Of a stretch of DNA of 64,000 bases, positions 1 to 14,795 are shown piece after piece. The stretch is from Puccinellia tenuiflora. Taxonomy: Eukaryota; Streptophyta; Magnoliopsida; Poales; Poaceae. Made by a program: the position numbers and the translations under genes. Location: positions 1,408,846 through 1,472,845 of the forward strand of contig QRDG01000393.1 in NCBI GenBank assembly GCA_012064385.1, read 5' to 3'. The notes beneath the pieces were generated by a model. The model made no database searches. It worked only from the letters and a program-made list of their open reading frames with translations, and had not been told where the DNA came from. How positions within the stretch are numbered: position 1 is the stretch's first letter; each line of letters begins with the position of its first letter.

Positions 1-1469
1 TGTAAAGACACTACAAACCTGCAGCTAGCAGTGCATTAACTTCGACAACTGATGAGTTTCCCTTCATATTCAGTGTACTACTAGTCTACTACCGATGTTT
101 ATCGCACGAGGGAGCCAAGTCTTGAACACTGACCGGAGATCTGACAGCGGCGGACGGGGAGTTGGGATGAGAGGAGAAGGCCCAATTGTGTGTACCGTGG
201 AGTGGAGATTCGAATATTCGTCAGGTCCAATCAAGTTTTGCAAATAAAAGAAGGTTCACGATCCCGTTTTTGTTTTCAACTTGAATAAACAATTGGGAGT
301 TACCATTGTCCTGAACAAATGATAGATTATTATGTTGATCCCTGCTAAAAGGCAACTTGAACACTTCGCTTTTTCCGCATGTCGAAAGACAAACGCATAG
401 TTTTGACACTTTCCGATACTAGTTCTTTTTTCCGGATTCCTGCAAGACTCAAAGATGGCCTTGAATTGCCTAATCCCCAGTGAGGCGTTGACAATCCCCG
501 CAGGCGGGTAATATTTTTTTTAAACGGATTAACAGGGCTTTAGTGGCTGTAGTGGAGTCAACGTCTTAAAAAGAAGGAAACAGCTAAATAATCACATTAA
601 CATTGTCAACGCCCCAATGAAATACTACTAGCGGAGGTTGACATGTATCGGCCGGCGGTGGGCTGATGGCCAGCTACCTTTCAGACTTGAATACAAGAAT
701 CGGCAACTTGGGAGGAGTGGTTATAGTTATGGCTGTGGGTTAGTACGTAAAGCCGTCCTGATTGCAATAGAAATATCGTATCGTCCCGGCCTAACTCTTA
801 ATCACACACTAGTGGCTCATAATCGCATGCCTGCCCAAAAGGCCACTGGATATAACAGGATAAGGCATCCTGGGTTCTTTCTTGGCTTGGAACTCAACCC
901 TTGAGGATCTGGCAGTTCAGCAGCGAGCCTCTTTTGGTTGAGCGGAAGCAGCTGTTGCCTCCTGAGTCATGTCACTGTGTAAAGGCTGAACAAGCGGTGA
1001 GCTCAGTTGCGGCAAAGACTACAGCTAGACTGCACCTATTGTCAATTTGTTGGTGGCTGCTGAGGGTGAGTTTACGCCGTTCTACGAATAGCTAAAAAAA
1101 GTGTTCGTTCCGTCTTTCTTCTAAAAATGGGAGCAAGAGAATTATCCCAATCCAATAATCAGGAAGAAGAGAATTGTTAGTTAATTTACGGAAAACCAAA
1201 CCGTATGAAAATTAATTCACGCAGACTAAACCGAACTACTCACAATTCACAAATCAAAAAACACCACACAGTGACATATATAGTCCGATAAACACTTCAA
1301 ACACAAAACAACCGCAAACTCTGACACTTAAACAACACATCGTATCCTTCAATGACAACACATCAACAAAAGGCAATGGGAAAAAGCAAAGCCCCAAAAC
1401 GATCCAAACCAAAAGGACGAGTAAAGAAACCAAAGATCATCCATCAATAAGTTGTGGTCGCCTTTCCTA
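1..1469. other. low-copy DNA, no gene recognised
   Basis: I see only short open frames with no recognisable domain and no conserved splice pattern. There are no terminal inverted repeats or LTR ends that I can pair. From about 1100 to 1470 the DNA is A-rich and could be the trailing non-coding part of the degenerate reverse-strand coding remnant that follows. Confidence 0.4.
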
Positions 1470-2039
1470 CGACGCAACTCTTCTTATCTTTGCACCTGAG
1501 TGACTTCTCCTTCCGGATGTTGGGTCCGAGGACAATCACCCATCTTGCTTTTGTCCTTGGTTGTCGTCCCTGTTAAAAGCAACCGCCTTCCACATTCAGC
1601 ATTGCAAACTACAACCTGCTCAGCAAGTCGCAACCACATATAATCGCTCAAGCGAGCTCAAGGTCGCCTACGAGTGCACCTTTGTATGCTCCACTGATAG
1701 AGGCAAAGCATGGCTTCCACAGAACTCCTGAGGATCAGGCATGATCGCGGTACTGGTCTCGCCCTGAGTGGTAGCCAGAACAGAGGACAAGGAGGACAAC
1801 AGTGACGAACTATCCCCCACACAAGAAGAGAAACAACCATAGAGATTTGCTCGCCTGTCCTCCGCAGAGCCAACACTAATCTGAGCAGGAAGAAATGGCA
1901 TAGGAGTGGTCTTCAACGTAGCCGGCAAAAGAGAGAGTCTACTCAAAGCAGCCTCTGCACACTTCAGAAAGCTCTCAACCCGCGTGATGAAATCTTGTAA
2001 CTTCTCAGCCCCAGTCGCCAAAGTGGACCGCAACACCAC
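1470..2039 (-). pseudogene. degenerate hypothetical ORF, possibly transposon-derived
   Basis: A reverse-strand frame of 123 codons opens at 2039 and stops at 1668. Downstream, more coding-like but frame-broken sequence runs to about 1470. The protein is Ser/Leu-rich, with a helical start and the segment AIMPDPQEFCGSHALPLSVE. I vaguely associate this style (an 'IMP-LQE-CG' motif after a Ser-rich stretch) with repeated hypothetical proteins of Triticeae intergenic DNA, but I cannot name a family. No start context, promoter or splice site decides the structure. It could equally be chance coding potential. Confidence 0.25.
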
Positions 2040-2839
2040 ACCAAACAGGGGACCGTGCCATCGTCACAATTGAGACCCTCACATAAGCGACCAGCGTCGG
2101 GCAACGAACTATTTCTCGTATTGCCGAAATAATATTTTCAAAATCATATACAAGTGACAAAAAATAAAATAAAAGAAAAAACAAAACAAAAGAGAAAAGA
2201 GAAAAAGTAAAAGAAGAAAAAAAAAAGAAACTTCAAATGGGCCGACCGGTTGCAGCAATGGGTGTGCTGCGCGAGCCTCTGCGGCGCAACGGGCGGCAAA
2301 TTGGATTTGCCACGTCTACATGATAGTGTTTCTCGCCATTCTCGTTTCACAGGTCCTTGTTGGGTTCCATCTCCTCCTTGTCGGCCGAATGGGCTCGCGC
2401 CGGCCATTTCTGCATTTGGGTCGCTCGCTCTTCTTCTTTCTTGCTCTGACGCTGTGGGCGGACCCTATACCCCGCGTAACGCAGGGTATATGAACCTCCG
2501 CGTACCCCCCTCTATCCCCTGGCCAGGCCCATTACGGGCACTAAGCTTCAGTTTTTTTTCATCTTTTTTCTTTCTTTCCAATTTCTTTCTTTCCCTGGGC
2601 CAGGCCCATTACGGGTACGTGGACAACTTCGTTTTTCTGTTTCTTTTTTCTTTTCCTTTTTCTTTTTCTTTTCTATTTTTGTATTTCCTTTTTTTTTCTT
2701 TCTTTTTATGTTTTTTCTATTTTCTTTTTTTGTATTTCGTATTTTTCATTTTTTTATTAAATAAATATTTATGTTGTGAAAAAATAAGTAATTTTTTTAT
2801 TTTAAATAATATAAATGTTTTGCAAATTTTCAATAATAT
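2040..2839. other. non-coding: A-rich and T-rich tracts
   Basis: An A/purine-rich tract lies at about 2155-2235 and a long C/T-rich tract at about 2555-2760. A short motif, GGCCAGGCCCATTACGGG, occurs twice (about 2521 and 2602). The long Phe/Ser/Leu-rich open frame across 2250-2852 comes from the T-rich tract and is not taken as a gene. Confidence 0.45.
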
Positions 2840-4135
2840 TAAATTGTTATAGTTAAAAAATCGTTCAAATAAGATAAATGTTTTTATGAAAAATCCTTCA
2901 AACAACATAAAGTTCATATTTGAGAAAATTCGTTCAAATAACATAATTTTTCATGTTTTAGAAATCCTTCAAATAAGATAAACATTTTATTAAAATTCGT
3001 TCAAATAACATAATTGTTCATATTTTGACAATCGTTCAAATAAGATAAATTTTTTTATTCAAATTTTGTTCAAATAACATAATTCTTCACAAATAACATA
3101 AAATTTCATATTTGAAAATTCGTTCAAATAACATAATTATTCATGTTTTGAAAATCGTTCACATAAGATAAATATTTTATTGAAAATTCATTCAAATAAC
3201 ATAATTGTTCATGTTTTGCAAATCGTTCACATAAGATAAATATTTTATTTAAAATTCGTTCAAATAACATAATTGTTTATTTTTTTAAATTGTTCAAATA
3301 AGATAGATGTTTTATAGAAAAATTGTTCAGATAACATAAAAGCTCATATTTTAAAAATTCGTTCAAACCACATAATTGTTCATGTTTTGAAAATTGTTTA
3401 AATAAGATAAATGTGTTATTGAAAATTCGTTCAAATAACATAATTGTTCATGTTTTATAAAATCGTTCAAATGATATAAATGTTCCTATTGAAAAATCGT
3501 TTAAACAATAAAAAAATCATATTAAAAAAATCATTCAAATACCATAATAGTTCACATTTGAAAAATCATTCATATAAATATTATTTACATATAAATATTT
3601 GTTTTTATTACATCATATGTTTGTTCTTGATTCCACAAATATAAATACATTTTTGTATTAGTATTTATTGAAATAAGATAAATGTTTTGTTGAAAATTCG
3701 TTCAAATAACATAATTGTTCATGTTTGAAAATCGTTCAAATAAGATAAATGTTTTGTTGAAAATTCGTTCGAATAACATATTTGTTCATGTTTTAAAAAT
3801 CGTTCAAATAAGATTTATTGAAAATTCATTCAAATAACATAATTGTTCATGTTTTAAAAATCGTTCAAAGAATATAAATATTTTTATTAAAAATTCGTTC
3901 AAATAACATAATTGTTCATGTTTTGAAAAATCGTTCAAATGATATAAATGTTCTTATTGAAAAATCGTTTAAACAATAAAATAATCATATTAAAAAAACC
4001 GTTCAAATACCATAAAATTCACATTTGAAAAATCATTCAAATAAATATTATTTACATATAAATATTTTGTTTTTTATTACATCATTTGGTTGTTCTTGAT
4101 TCCACAAATATAAATAAATTTTCGAATTATTATAG
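2840..4135. repeat. AT-rich minisatellite with higher-order structure
   Basis: The motif ATTCGTTCAAATAACATAA alternates with ATCGTTCAAATAAGATAAAT, giving a basic unit of about 62-70 bp built from two half-units of about 33 bp. A longer unit is superimposed: the segment around ATAAATATTATTTACAT recurs at about 3573 and 4041, 468 bp apart, with matching neighbours. The array is part of the larger duplicated unit and recurs at 5104-5870. It has no coding potential. Confidence 0.8.
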
Positions 4136-5103
4136 AAACAGAAAAGAAACTGGGAGAGCAGCAGTGCAGCACCATGTGCGCCTCCGTACCGACGATTCCT
4201 TGCAACAAGTCAAATGCAGTTGAAGGCTACGAGAAACAATCCAGCCATGCAGCTTCCGCGCCCGCGTACGAAACTAGGCCGAGCCCAATAACACGAGGGG
4301 GTACGCGGACCGGGTGTTTCCTCCGCGTAACGCGCGATATAGGACCCCCCCCCCCTAGGGGTGGGCATAAAAACCGAAGACCGAAAACCGAAACCGAAAA
4401 GACCGAGACCGAAACCGAAATGACTGAGATCAAAAGACCGTTAGAAAATTGGGTAGCAAATTAGAAAAGACCGAAATTAAATCAAAAATTCGGGTATCAC
4501 TTATACATAACCCGAATAGACCGAAAGACCGATTTTATTTTATTTTGAGTGAATTACGTACGGAAGCAGCCGAATTTGTGTGCCAGCCCAGCTTATGTGT
4601 ACATCTTGTCTATGGGCCAAACTACTAAACCAAGCATACCATCTAGTCTCTAGGCTCAACAACTGGGTATCCCAGCTCAGCGTACTGTAGATTCTCTCGT
4701 GCATGAGAGACCAGTCGATTGTTTTCCACTTTCCCAGTCCCGGGCACCGATTCCCCTTCTAGCACCCTATATTTTGGTCTATTTGGTCATGACCGAAGAC
4801 CGAAGAACACAAAACCGAAAAGACCGAATTTATTACGGGTATCATTTCTGGATGACCGAAATTGTTAAAAACCGAAAAGACCGAACCGAACTAACCGAAA
4901 AGACCGAACGCCCACCCCTACCCCCCCCCCCCCCCCCCCCGACGCTGTGCCTCTGTCTTGACACTGCCCTGGATGGCTACTTTTTTTTACGCTGGCTACT
5001 TGGCTAACTACCCGCTCGTGTTGAGCTGCAGCGATACTACTTCCCCGCGTACTCAACTTGATTGTCTAAGATTTGCCGTGTTTGTAGACTAGATGCATCT
5101 GAT
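3361..5103. repeat. tandem duplication 1, copy A (contains hAT insertion)
   Basis: This segment repeats directly as 5104-6280 with few differences. The first copy starts at GTTCAAACCA (3361). The junction reads GATGTTCAAACC (5101-5112), and the second copy runs out into GATGTTCTACC (6278-6288). The four bases GTTC are shared at start, junction and end, which is a microhomology signature. Copy A is about 566 bp longer, almost entirely because of the inserted element at 4356-4920. Confidence 0.9.
4356..4920. mobile_element. hAT-like non-autonomous element, 565 bp
   Basis: The element begins TAGGGGTGGGC and ends GCCCACCCCTA, a perfect 11-bp terminal inverted repeat of the hAT style. Subterminal DNA on both sides is full of ACCGAAAAGACCGA repeats. 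The matching site in the second duplicated copy (6088-6095) is empty and shows only eight C residues, while here C runs flank both ends. This agrees with an 8-bp target duplication of C residues, although slippage in the runs blurs it. The element encodes no transposase. Confidence 0.85.
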
Positions 5104-6280
5104 GTTCAAACCACATAATTGTTCATGTTTTGAAAATTGTTTAAATAATATAAATGTGTTATTGAAAATTCATTCAAATAACATAATTGTTCATGTTTTA
5201 TAAAATCGTTCAAATGATATAAATGTTCCTATTGAAAAATCATTTAAACAATAAAAAAATCATATTTAAAAAAATCATTCAAATACCATAATAGTTCACA
5301 TTTGAAAAATCATTCATATAAATATTATTTACATATAAATATTTTTTTATTACATCATATGTTTGTTCTTGATTCCACAAATATAAATACATTTTCGTAT
5401 TAGTATTTATTGAAATAAGATAAATGTTTTGTTGAAAATTCGTTCAAATAACATAATTGTTCATGTTTTGAAAATCGTTCAAATAAGATAAATGTTTTGT
5501 CGAAAATTCGTTCGAATAACATATTTGTTCATGTTTTAAAAATCATTCAAATAAGATTTATTGAAAATTCATTCAAATAACATAATTGTTCATGTTTTAA
5601 AAATCGTTCAAAGAATATAAATATTTTTATTAAAAATTCGTTCAAATAACATAATTGTTCATGTTTTGAAAAATCGTTCAAATGATATAAATGTTCTTAT
5701 TGAAAAATCGTTTAAACAATAAAATAATCATATTAAAAAAACCGTTCAAATACCATAAAATTCACATTTGAAAAATCATTCAAATAAATATTATTTACAT
5801 ATAAATATTTTGTTTTTTATTACATCATTTGGTTGTTCTTGATTCCACAAATATAAATAAATTTTCGAATTATTATAGAAACAGAAAAGAAACTGGGAGA
5901 GCAGCAGTGCAGCACCATGTGCGCCTCCGTACCGACGATTCCTTGCAACAAGTCAAATGCAGTTGAAGGCTACGAGAAACAATCCAGCCATGCAGCTTCC
6001 GCGCCCGCGTACGAAACTAGGCCGAGCCCAATAACACGAGGGGGTACGCGGACCGGGTGTTTCCTCCGCGTAACGCGCGATATAGGACCCCCCCCGACGC
6101 TGTGCCTCTGTCTTGACACTGCCCTGGCTGGCTACTTTTTTTTTTTTTTTACACGCTGGCTACTTGGCTAACTACCCGCTCGTGTTGAGCTGCAGCGATA
6201 CTACTTCCCCGCGTACTCAACTTGATTGTCTGGATCTGTTGTCTAAGATTTGCCGTGTTTGTAGACTAGATGCATCTGAT
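5104..6280. repeat. tandem duplication 1, copy B (empty site)
   Basis: Second copy of the unit at 3361-5103. It holds the AT-rich repeats, then the stretch with CCGCGTAACGCGCG, and lacks the hAT-like element. It has a longer T run (about 6127-6141) and an extra GGATCTGTTGTCT near 6232. The 60-codon open frame shared with the first copy (4174 and 5917) has no domain and is not called as a gene. Confidence 0.88.
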
Positions 6281-9200
6281 GTTCTACCTTCATGTGTGTG
6301 TATGGATCTGTTGCACTACACCGTGACTTGAATTGGTTTTCTGTAGGTATGTATACATGTGAAGAATAGGATGGCGTAAAATTTATTATTTCTTCGTTCT
6401 AGTCATCGGTACTGAATCTGAATAGAACATGCTTTTTCATAGATGTGATTTTTAGACATTTGTTAGACTAGTAAAATTGCACGTGCAACGCACGACTTCT
6501 ACTCTTTTATCTACATATTTATGAAATAAATGCAGTATATTTAATTGCAACATATTATCATTCAACTCTAGTTTGATGTAAAACTGGAAAAAAAAACAGC
6601 TAGTACTAAGAGAAAGAGCCTATATGCATACAATCAAGAATGGCTCGTTCGCAGGGACATTGTCTTTAGCTTCATTTTCGTCTTCCTTCAAATATGTACC
6701 AAGAATCGCGAAAGTGGGCGTTGTTGGTATCATGTCAATATGCATGATACTTGTTATGCACGAACATGTCTTTCGGCAGAACTTGTGCACATACATGGGC
6801 AACAAAAGTAGCTTGCCTAACATAGCAAAGCTGACAAGATAAAAACGCCCTACTATAGTCATTCATCACAAAATTAAAATCAATCTCAGAGGTTAAGTTC
6901 TGGAGGCTCTTACTCAGTTGCCGGCAATACCGGATACGCTTGCGTCTCCGCCATCTTCTACCTCATTCACCATGCAGTATATAGTAACTCTTGCACCCCT
7001 GCTTCAAAAAAGTTGTACAAAGCAGAGTTTGAAGAATGCAAGAATAAAGAATTGAGAATCAGAGATCCATACAAATATACCCTTGGAATAGAAGAGGTGA
7101 TATTATCAAAGCTCCTCAAATAGGAACGGAAAAGGTCAGCATGATGCTTTAGCACAAGCTAACGAAACTAAACAAATAACAAGCCCAAATATGTTAGGTA
7201 ATAGGCTAGCAAACTACAACTTCATTACTTATATCATGTCACAATGATGAGTGAACAATTTAATCCAGCAGAACACAGAGTTTAGTTACAAAAGAAAATC
7301 CCGCAAGAGGCATTAAAATCTCCACTAAATCAAACACTTGGTTTGATCAGTACAATAGTCGAACCATTGTGTGATTTGTTGCAACCAAAAGGAAATTCAG
7401 AAATTCCTTTAAGTGCAACACCAAATAACCCAAGTATATGACTAACATTCTGCTTAAGGCCACAAATCTAGAGGAATAAGGAACAGAGAAGCACCTTCGT
7501 GCCTGGCATTTCATGCAAGACTTCAAACACCCCAAACAATAATCGTGATCTGCACTTAATGTTCATGATTCTGAGTAGCTACAAAATAATGGTACATGCA
7601 GTATTTTATCCATTCAATAGAACTTTCCACCATATGTCAACATAAAAAAAGTATGTAATGGGTGTTAATTAGCTTGCTCATGAAACATATCCACATTCCC
7701 ACACGGAAAAGAAGGAGCGGAAAATTGAAACCAATAATAAACACAAGCTTAACTCTTTTGCAGTGTGCAAGAATTTTGAATTTGTCGGCATAAATTAAAA
7801 TAGGAGGTGGCTTCTGTACGCTACCTGCATGGGAGGGGGTTTCCCGATAGCGGCATGGGAGTCGGAGGACCGACAGCAGTCGGTGGCGAGAAGGGGGTGG
7901 GGACCAGGGAATCGGGATTCAGGACATTGTGTTCTCCGCGGTAGCCGGATCGACGATGTTGCTGCTCGGTTCCCACTGCGTCATAGACAGTTGGTAGCAT
8001 AAACATGATGAGTATGTAGACAACAACTGCATCATATAGAAAAGACACCACACCATCCATGGTCACCAAGATAATGGTATAGAAAACTCACAACACGCTT
8101 GTATTTGCAAATGATTTCTCTTTCTCCTTGGAGCATTTCCTTCATATTCATTTCGTTCAAGAGACATACAAAGTAACACAGAGATCAAAATCAAATTGAG
8201 CAAGATATGTATGATCAGATATCTACTAAAGCAGGAGCATGTATATTGTTCTATAAGAGAATATTATATGCCACTATTTTAGTTTCTAGAATAAGAATGG
8301 ACTTTAAAATTGGTTTCCCAGTTGCAGCTATGATGCGAATGACCATATCAGAACTGATATGAATACTGTAGAGTAGGTGCAACACAAATTAATGTATGAC
8401 ATCTCAAAATAAAATAAAAGGGATTAACTTGACCATTAGCACTGTGGTCCATTTTGGTAGAATGTGCACCACGGGGTAAACTCCAGATCAAACAATATAG
8501 GAGATAGCCTTCGAATTCATATGTCAATGTTCTCTTCCTTACCTGAATAATGAGGAAAGTACACTTTAAGCACAAAATAAGATATCAAGGAAATGTAACT
8601 GCAAACCAATCTAGCTACGGCCATAGCTTAAGTTGTTAAAGAATACACCGCCAACAGTATATGCCTCCGAATCAAGCTAGGAACAGCCAAGGTTTATTGC
8701 CTGAACAGAAAAAACAAAAACAGTAATTGCAATAACAAGAAAGTTACATGAAAATAAATAGCTTGCCGCCCCAAGCATATAGAGAATTGCACAACAGAAA
8801 CACTAGGAGCTACGGACTGTGTAACAATAACTAATTCAGAAGGACATTTACAGTTCCATGGTCCTGACGAAACAAGGTGTGGTTGTTCCTTAAAGAAATG
8901 TCGTCCACCCACAGAAGAAATGTGGGTGGTTGTTCCTTAAAGATTAATTTATCTATTATAAACATGTCGTCTAGCCTTTTTGCCGGAGGCTCCTCTCTCA
9001 TTATGGACTTCCTGCCATCTGGACGGCACGTTTGCTGCACATAAACATGTTTGAGAATACAAGAATTTGGGAGAAGATTAGGCAAGGAGGTGGAACATAC
9101 AACTCCCTTATCTTTCCCACATAAAATGAGGTTCTGAACAATATTCTGAACATCACGTCTTGTATAAAAATTATCAACTTCCCAGGTCTTCACTTCCTTG

Positions 9201-9459
9201 GTCCGAAAGAGTATCTGGAGAGTAGAATCAGTAAATGTTATCAATGACATCACACAAAATTGAAGAATATATGTCACATGTGAAAGTGAGGAATTCCAAC
9301 AGAAATGCTGACCCTGTTATTGAAGTTCCACCTGCCATTACGTGCAAACATATCTTTACCACATCCAGCTTTCAACTATTTTTTTTCGAATTAAAGGGCC
9401 ATCGTCCCCGATTTCATTATAAAACAAAACCGATTAACAAGAGTACATAAACAGTTTAA
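6281..9459. other. low-copy DNA with possible exon remnants on the reverse strand
   Basis: No complete gene is visible. On the reverse strand an open frame spans 9277-8831. Inside it, a CAG acceptor-like site precedes the coding-like segment beginning ILFRTKEVKTWEVDNFYTRR, and another CAG lies near the segment starting QTCRPDGRKS. Short coding-like pieces also occur at about 8069-7821 and 6862-6620. They could be decayed exons of one old gene reading leftwards from the GC-rich block at 9460-10440, but I recognise no domain. Near 9378-9450 is sequence resembling the A/T-rich tail of a dispersed element. Confidence 0.25.
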
Positions 9460-10440
9460 GACCTGACACCTTGTGCCATGACCGCGGCATCCTGTAGCAC
9501 ACTCGCTGAAGAAAGAAGCCACAGTATCATCATCGAATATCTTTTGCACATACTATCAAACAGGTGACGTACGGCTCCAGTGAGGAAGAAGGAGATGGTG
9601 AGCAACGCGCTATGAAGGAGCAAGGGAGAGAGTGTAGGGTCGGGGAAGAGAGCATCATCCAGGGCGGCGGCAAAGATTTGCAGTACCTGAATCGTGCGTG
9701 TGGCGGAGACACAGCGGTGGCGTAGTCCCGATAGTGGCGTCCATGGGAGTGGCGGCAACAACAATGGCCGCATCAAGACAAGCTAGTCCGCTGGAGGGAG
9801 AGGGTGATGACGGCGCCGCCGTACAAGCAGTGAAGTACGTGACATCCATGTCAGAGTAGAGGGGTGGATGCAATGGAGGGAAAGCGTGGATCCTGGCATG
9901 GCATATCGTACAGTAAAGGTGGCGTACCTGGGGCAGGCGGCGATGTGGGCAGTGGCGGGCGGAGCGAAGGGCGGCGGTGGTTTGGGCGCAGTGCAGAGTA
10001 AACCGCAATGGGCAGGCCGGGGCGTGCGGCGGAGTTGGCTATAGGCAGGGCGTATGGCGGCGACGTCGACGGTGTGCAGGGCGGTGCCGTGCGGCGGCGC
10101 GGGCGATGGGCAGGGCGGGGCCATGCGGCAGCGACGCAGGTGATGGGAAGGGCGGGGGACGTCTAGTGGTGGGGCATGCAGCGGCACATGCGATGTGCGA
10201 CAATGGCGGTAGTGCGATTGTGGCGGTGGGCAGGGCGGGGGCCTCCAATGGTGGGGCGTGCGCGATGTGCAGGGCTGGATCGTGCGATGGCGTTCGGCGG
10301 TGGTGCTCCAGGCCGTGGGCAGGGTGGTTGTGCGTGGGAGTTCCAGATCGTGGGGTGTCTTTTTTTTTTACATTGCGGGCGTGGGCGTTGACCGTGGGAC
10401 GGTGTTGAGGACGGGCGCATGATGAGCACCTCATCATTGC
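9460..10440. other. GC-rich low-complexity block
   Basis: From about 9980 to 10330 the plus strand consists of degenerate repeats of a motif like GGCGATGGGCAGGGCGGGGC, spaced some 35-45 bp apart. Long open frames occur on both strands at once, as expected from GC-rich repeats, so none is called. It could be a CpG-rich first exon or promoter of a decayed reverse-strand gene, or a minisatellite. Confidence 0.4.
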
Positions 10441-11001
10441 AGCAACGTGAGCCGTTGAATGAAGTTTAGATGGATGAGATGTGTTGGATCATACCCCCTT
10501 TCCATGTAGCTTTTAGAAGCCCGGGCCGAGGTATGCCGAGGTGTAAGTCAGTCATCCATGTAGATTTAAGTGCCTATATCAAGAGGAAAATCTAATAAGC
10601 TTCAACTTACGAGAAAAAATGTAATCAATTATTATTGGGAAAATATAGTAGTCTTGAATAAAGGCATATTGTATTTTTAATAGTGGTGATGTATTTAAAA
10701 GTGGAGGGAGTACCTTGTAAGCCAACACTCATCAAATTACTACATTGGCTTTCCTTCTTAAGTGAATTTTTTTCATGATTTAAAATTTTAATAAATATCA
10801 ACCCATAACAAATAGATTTGGTATAAAGCATACGTTTTCGTAAAGAAAACATATGTATGCTTCCCTTGGAAAAATACATACAACTATATGTGTCAATTTA
10901 TTATAAAATGGTGTAACAACTACTCCGCTAGCCTCCCCAAAAGATAAAATAAAAAGGTACAGCACTAACAACTAGTCAATCTATAATACGAGAATTCCAC
11001 T
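10441..11001. other. AT-rich spacer, no gene
   Basis: No gene is seen. A GGAGGGAGTAC string at about 10702 resembles one end of a degenerate Stowaway element, but I could not find its partner end. Confidence 0.4.
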
Positions 11002-11371
11002 TCGGCTCATAGGTGCATCTACAACCACTACCCAAAAAACGAATTTTAAAATGTCAAAAAATTTCAAACAAGAACTTCGGATGTACATATGAACATTCTA
11101 TGTTCGTACAAAAACAATCGGGATGAAAAGACATTTTTAATGGTCGGTGTAAAAAAGTCAAATCCCCGGCTCTCCAAAATGACTTTGTACATAATATTTT
11201 TTTTCCTTTTTTATACCGGTCACAAAAAATATCTTTTCGATGCGAATTTTTTACACGGATAGACGTTTTTCATATAAACACCCTAAAATTTTGGTTTAAT
11301 TTTTTTGACATTTTAAAATACGTTAAAAATGCATTTTGCATAACGGGTTAATTTGCACCCGTGAGCCAAAA
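11002..11371. mobile_element. fold-back miniature element, about 370 bp
   Basis: The left end reads GGCTCATAGGTGCATC and the right end is the complement of GGCTCACGGGTGCAAATT. The arms match again around ATTTTAAAATGTCAAAAAA on both sides, so the element is a long imperfect inverted repeat with no coding capacity. Mutator-type miniature elements of grasses look like this, but I could not confirm a 9-bp target duplication. Its right part, from 11307, is included in tandem duplication 2 and so recurs at 14127. Confidence 0.6.
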
Positions 11372-11477
11372 CATCATGTCCAATATAATACCAGCTATGC
11401 GTTTGAATCGTGTGCTATTGTGCAATATAAAAAGGGATTGAGCAACCAAGGAGAGAGTTCGACTCCTTTGTCTGGTA

Positions 11478-11636
11478 CTCCCTCCGTTCCATAATGTAAG
11501 CCTTTTTATCATTTCTCTTTCCATCCGTATCTAGACATGTTTTAGTGCAAGATTCATTTGAATCTTGCACTAAAACATGTCTAGATACGGATGAAAAGAG
11601 AAATGATAAAAGGATTATATTATGGAACAGAGCTAG
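11478..11636. mobile_element. Stowaway-type MITE
   Basis: A TA target dinucleotide lies on each side (11476-77 and 11637-38). The left end CTCCCTCCGTTCCATAATG pairs with a degraded right end, and the interior is an almost perfect palindrome centred near 11556. The same element occurs in the second duplicated unit at about 14298-14457. Confidence 0.85.
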
Positions 11637-11865
11637 TACAATGCAAACAAATTATATATCAACCCACGCGGCGGGTTGACTCAAAATCATGAGGACTAAT
11701 CAGCCGTCAAATGAATCTTGCACTAAAACATGTCTAGATACGGATGGAAAGAGAAATAATAAAAAGGCTTACATTATGGAACGGAGGTAGTACAATGCAA
11801 ACAAATTATATATCAACCCACGCGGCGGGTTGACTCAAAATCATGAGGACTAATCAGCCGTCACA
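11560..11865. repeat. 153-bp nested tandem duplication
   Basis: The right half of the Stowaway element plus its flank (GAATCTTGCACTAAAACATG ... CTAATCAGCCGTCA) occurs at 11560 and again at 11713. The second half-element keeps a better terminal sequence (GGAACGGAGGTAG). The pair is itself copied inside duplication 2, at about 14380-14686. Confidence 0.88.
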
Positions 11866-11930
11866 TGGTCACAAGGCTACACTTCCCAGATCCCACAACC
11901 CCACTATCAACCACCGGTGAGAGGGTGTAT

Positions 11931-14126
<2,196 letters not shown>

Positions 14127-14745
14127 GACATTTTAAAATACGTTAAAAATGCATTTTGCATAACGGGTTAATTTGCACCCGTGAGCCAAAACATCATGTC
14201 CAATATAATACCAGCTATGCGTTTGAATCGTGTGCTATTGTGCAATATAAAAAGGGATTGAGCAACCAAGGAGAGAGTTCGACTCCTTTGTCTGGTACTC
14301 CCTCCGTTCCATAATGTAAGCCTTTTTATCATTTCTCTTTCCATCCGTATCTAGACATGTTTTAGTGCAAGATTCATTTGAATCTTGCACTAAAACATGT
14401 CTAGATACGGATGAAAAGAGAAATGATAAAAAGGATTATATTATGGAACAGAGCTAGTACAATGCAAACAAATTATATATCAACCCACGCGGCGGGTTGA
14501 CTCAAAATCATGAGGACTAATCAGCCGTCAAATGAATCTTGCACTAAAACATGTCTAGATACGGATGGAAAGAGAAATAATAAAAAGGCTTACATTATGG
14601 AACGGAGGTAGTACAATGCAAACAAATTATATATCAACCCACGCGGCGGGTTGACTCAAAATCATGAGGACTAATCAGCCGTCACATGGTCACAAGGCTA
14701 CACTTCCCAGATCCCACAACCCCACTATCAACCACCGGTGAGAGG

Positions 14746-14795
<50 letters not shown>

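Noticed and set aside
2250..2852. 200-codon frame rich in Phe, Ser and Leu
   Set aside because: Produced by a T/C-rich tract; no signal or membrane topology pattern beyond composition.
2900..4130. Regular short repeats considered as a CRISPR array
   Set aside because: Units are contiguous and degenerate with no unique spacers; the context is a plant genome.
4174..4464. Open frame whose first 60 codons recur at 5917
   Set aside because: The identity is due to the tandem duplication; there is no domain, and the 3' half lies in the inserted hAT-like element.
6466..6500. TTGCACGTGCAACGCACG motif, familiar from dispersed grass repeats
   Set aside because: The short palindromic motif alone does not define an element; no matching end was found.
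9378..9450. Tail-like sequence resembling a LINE or SINE 3' end
   Set aside because: No poly-A tail with target duplication and no upstream reverse transcriptase could be shown.
9977..10437. Overlapping 130-140-codon frames on both strands
   Set aside because: GC-rich minisatellite; open in most frames at once.
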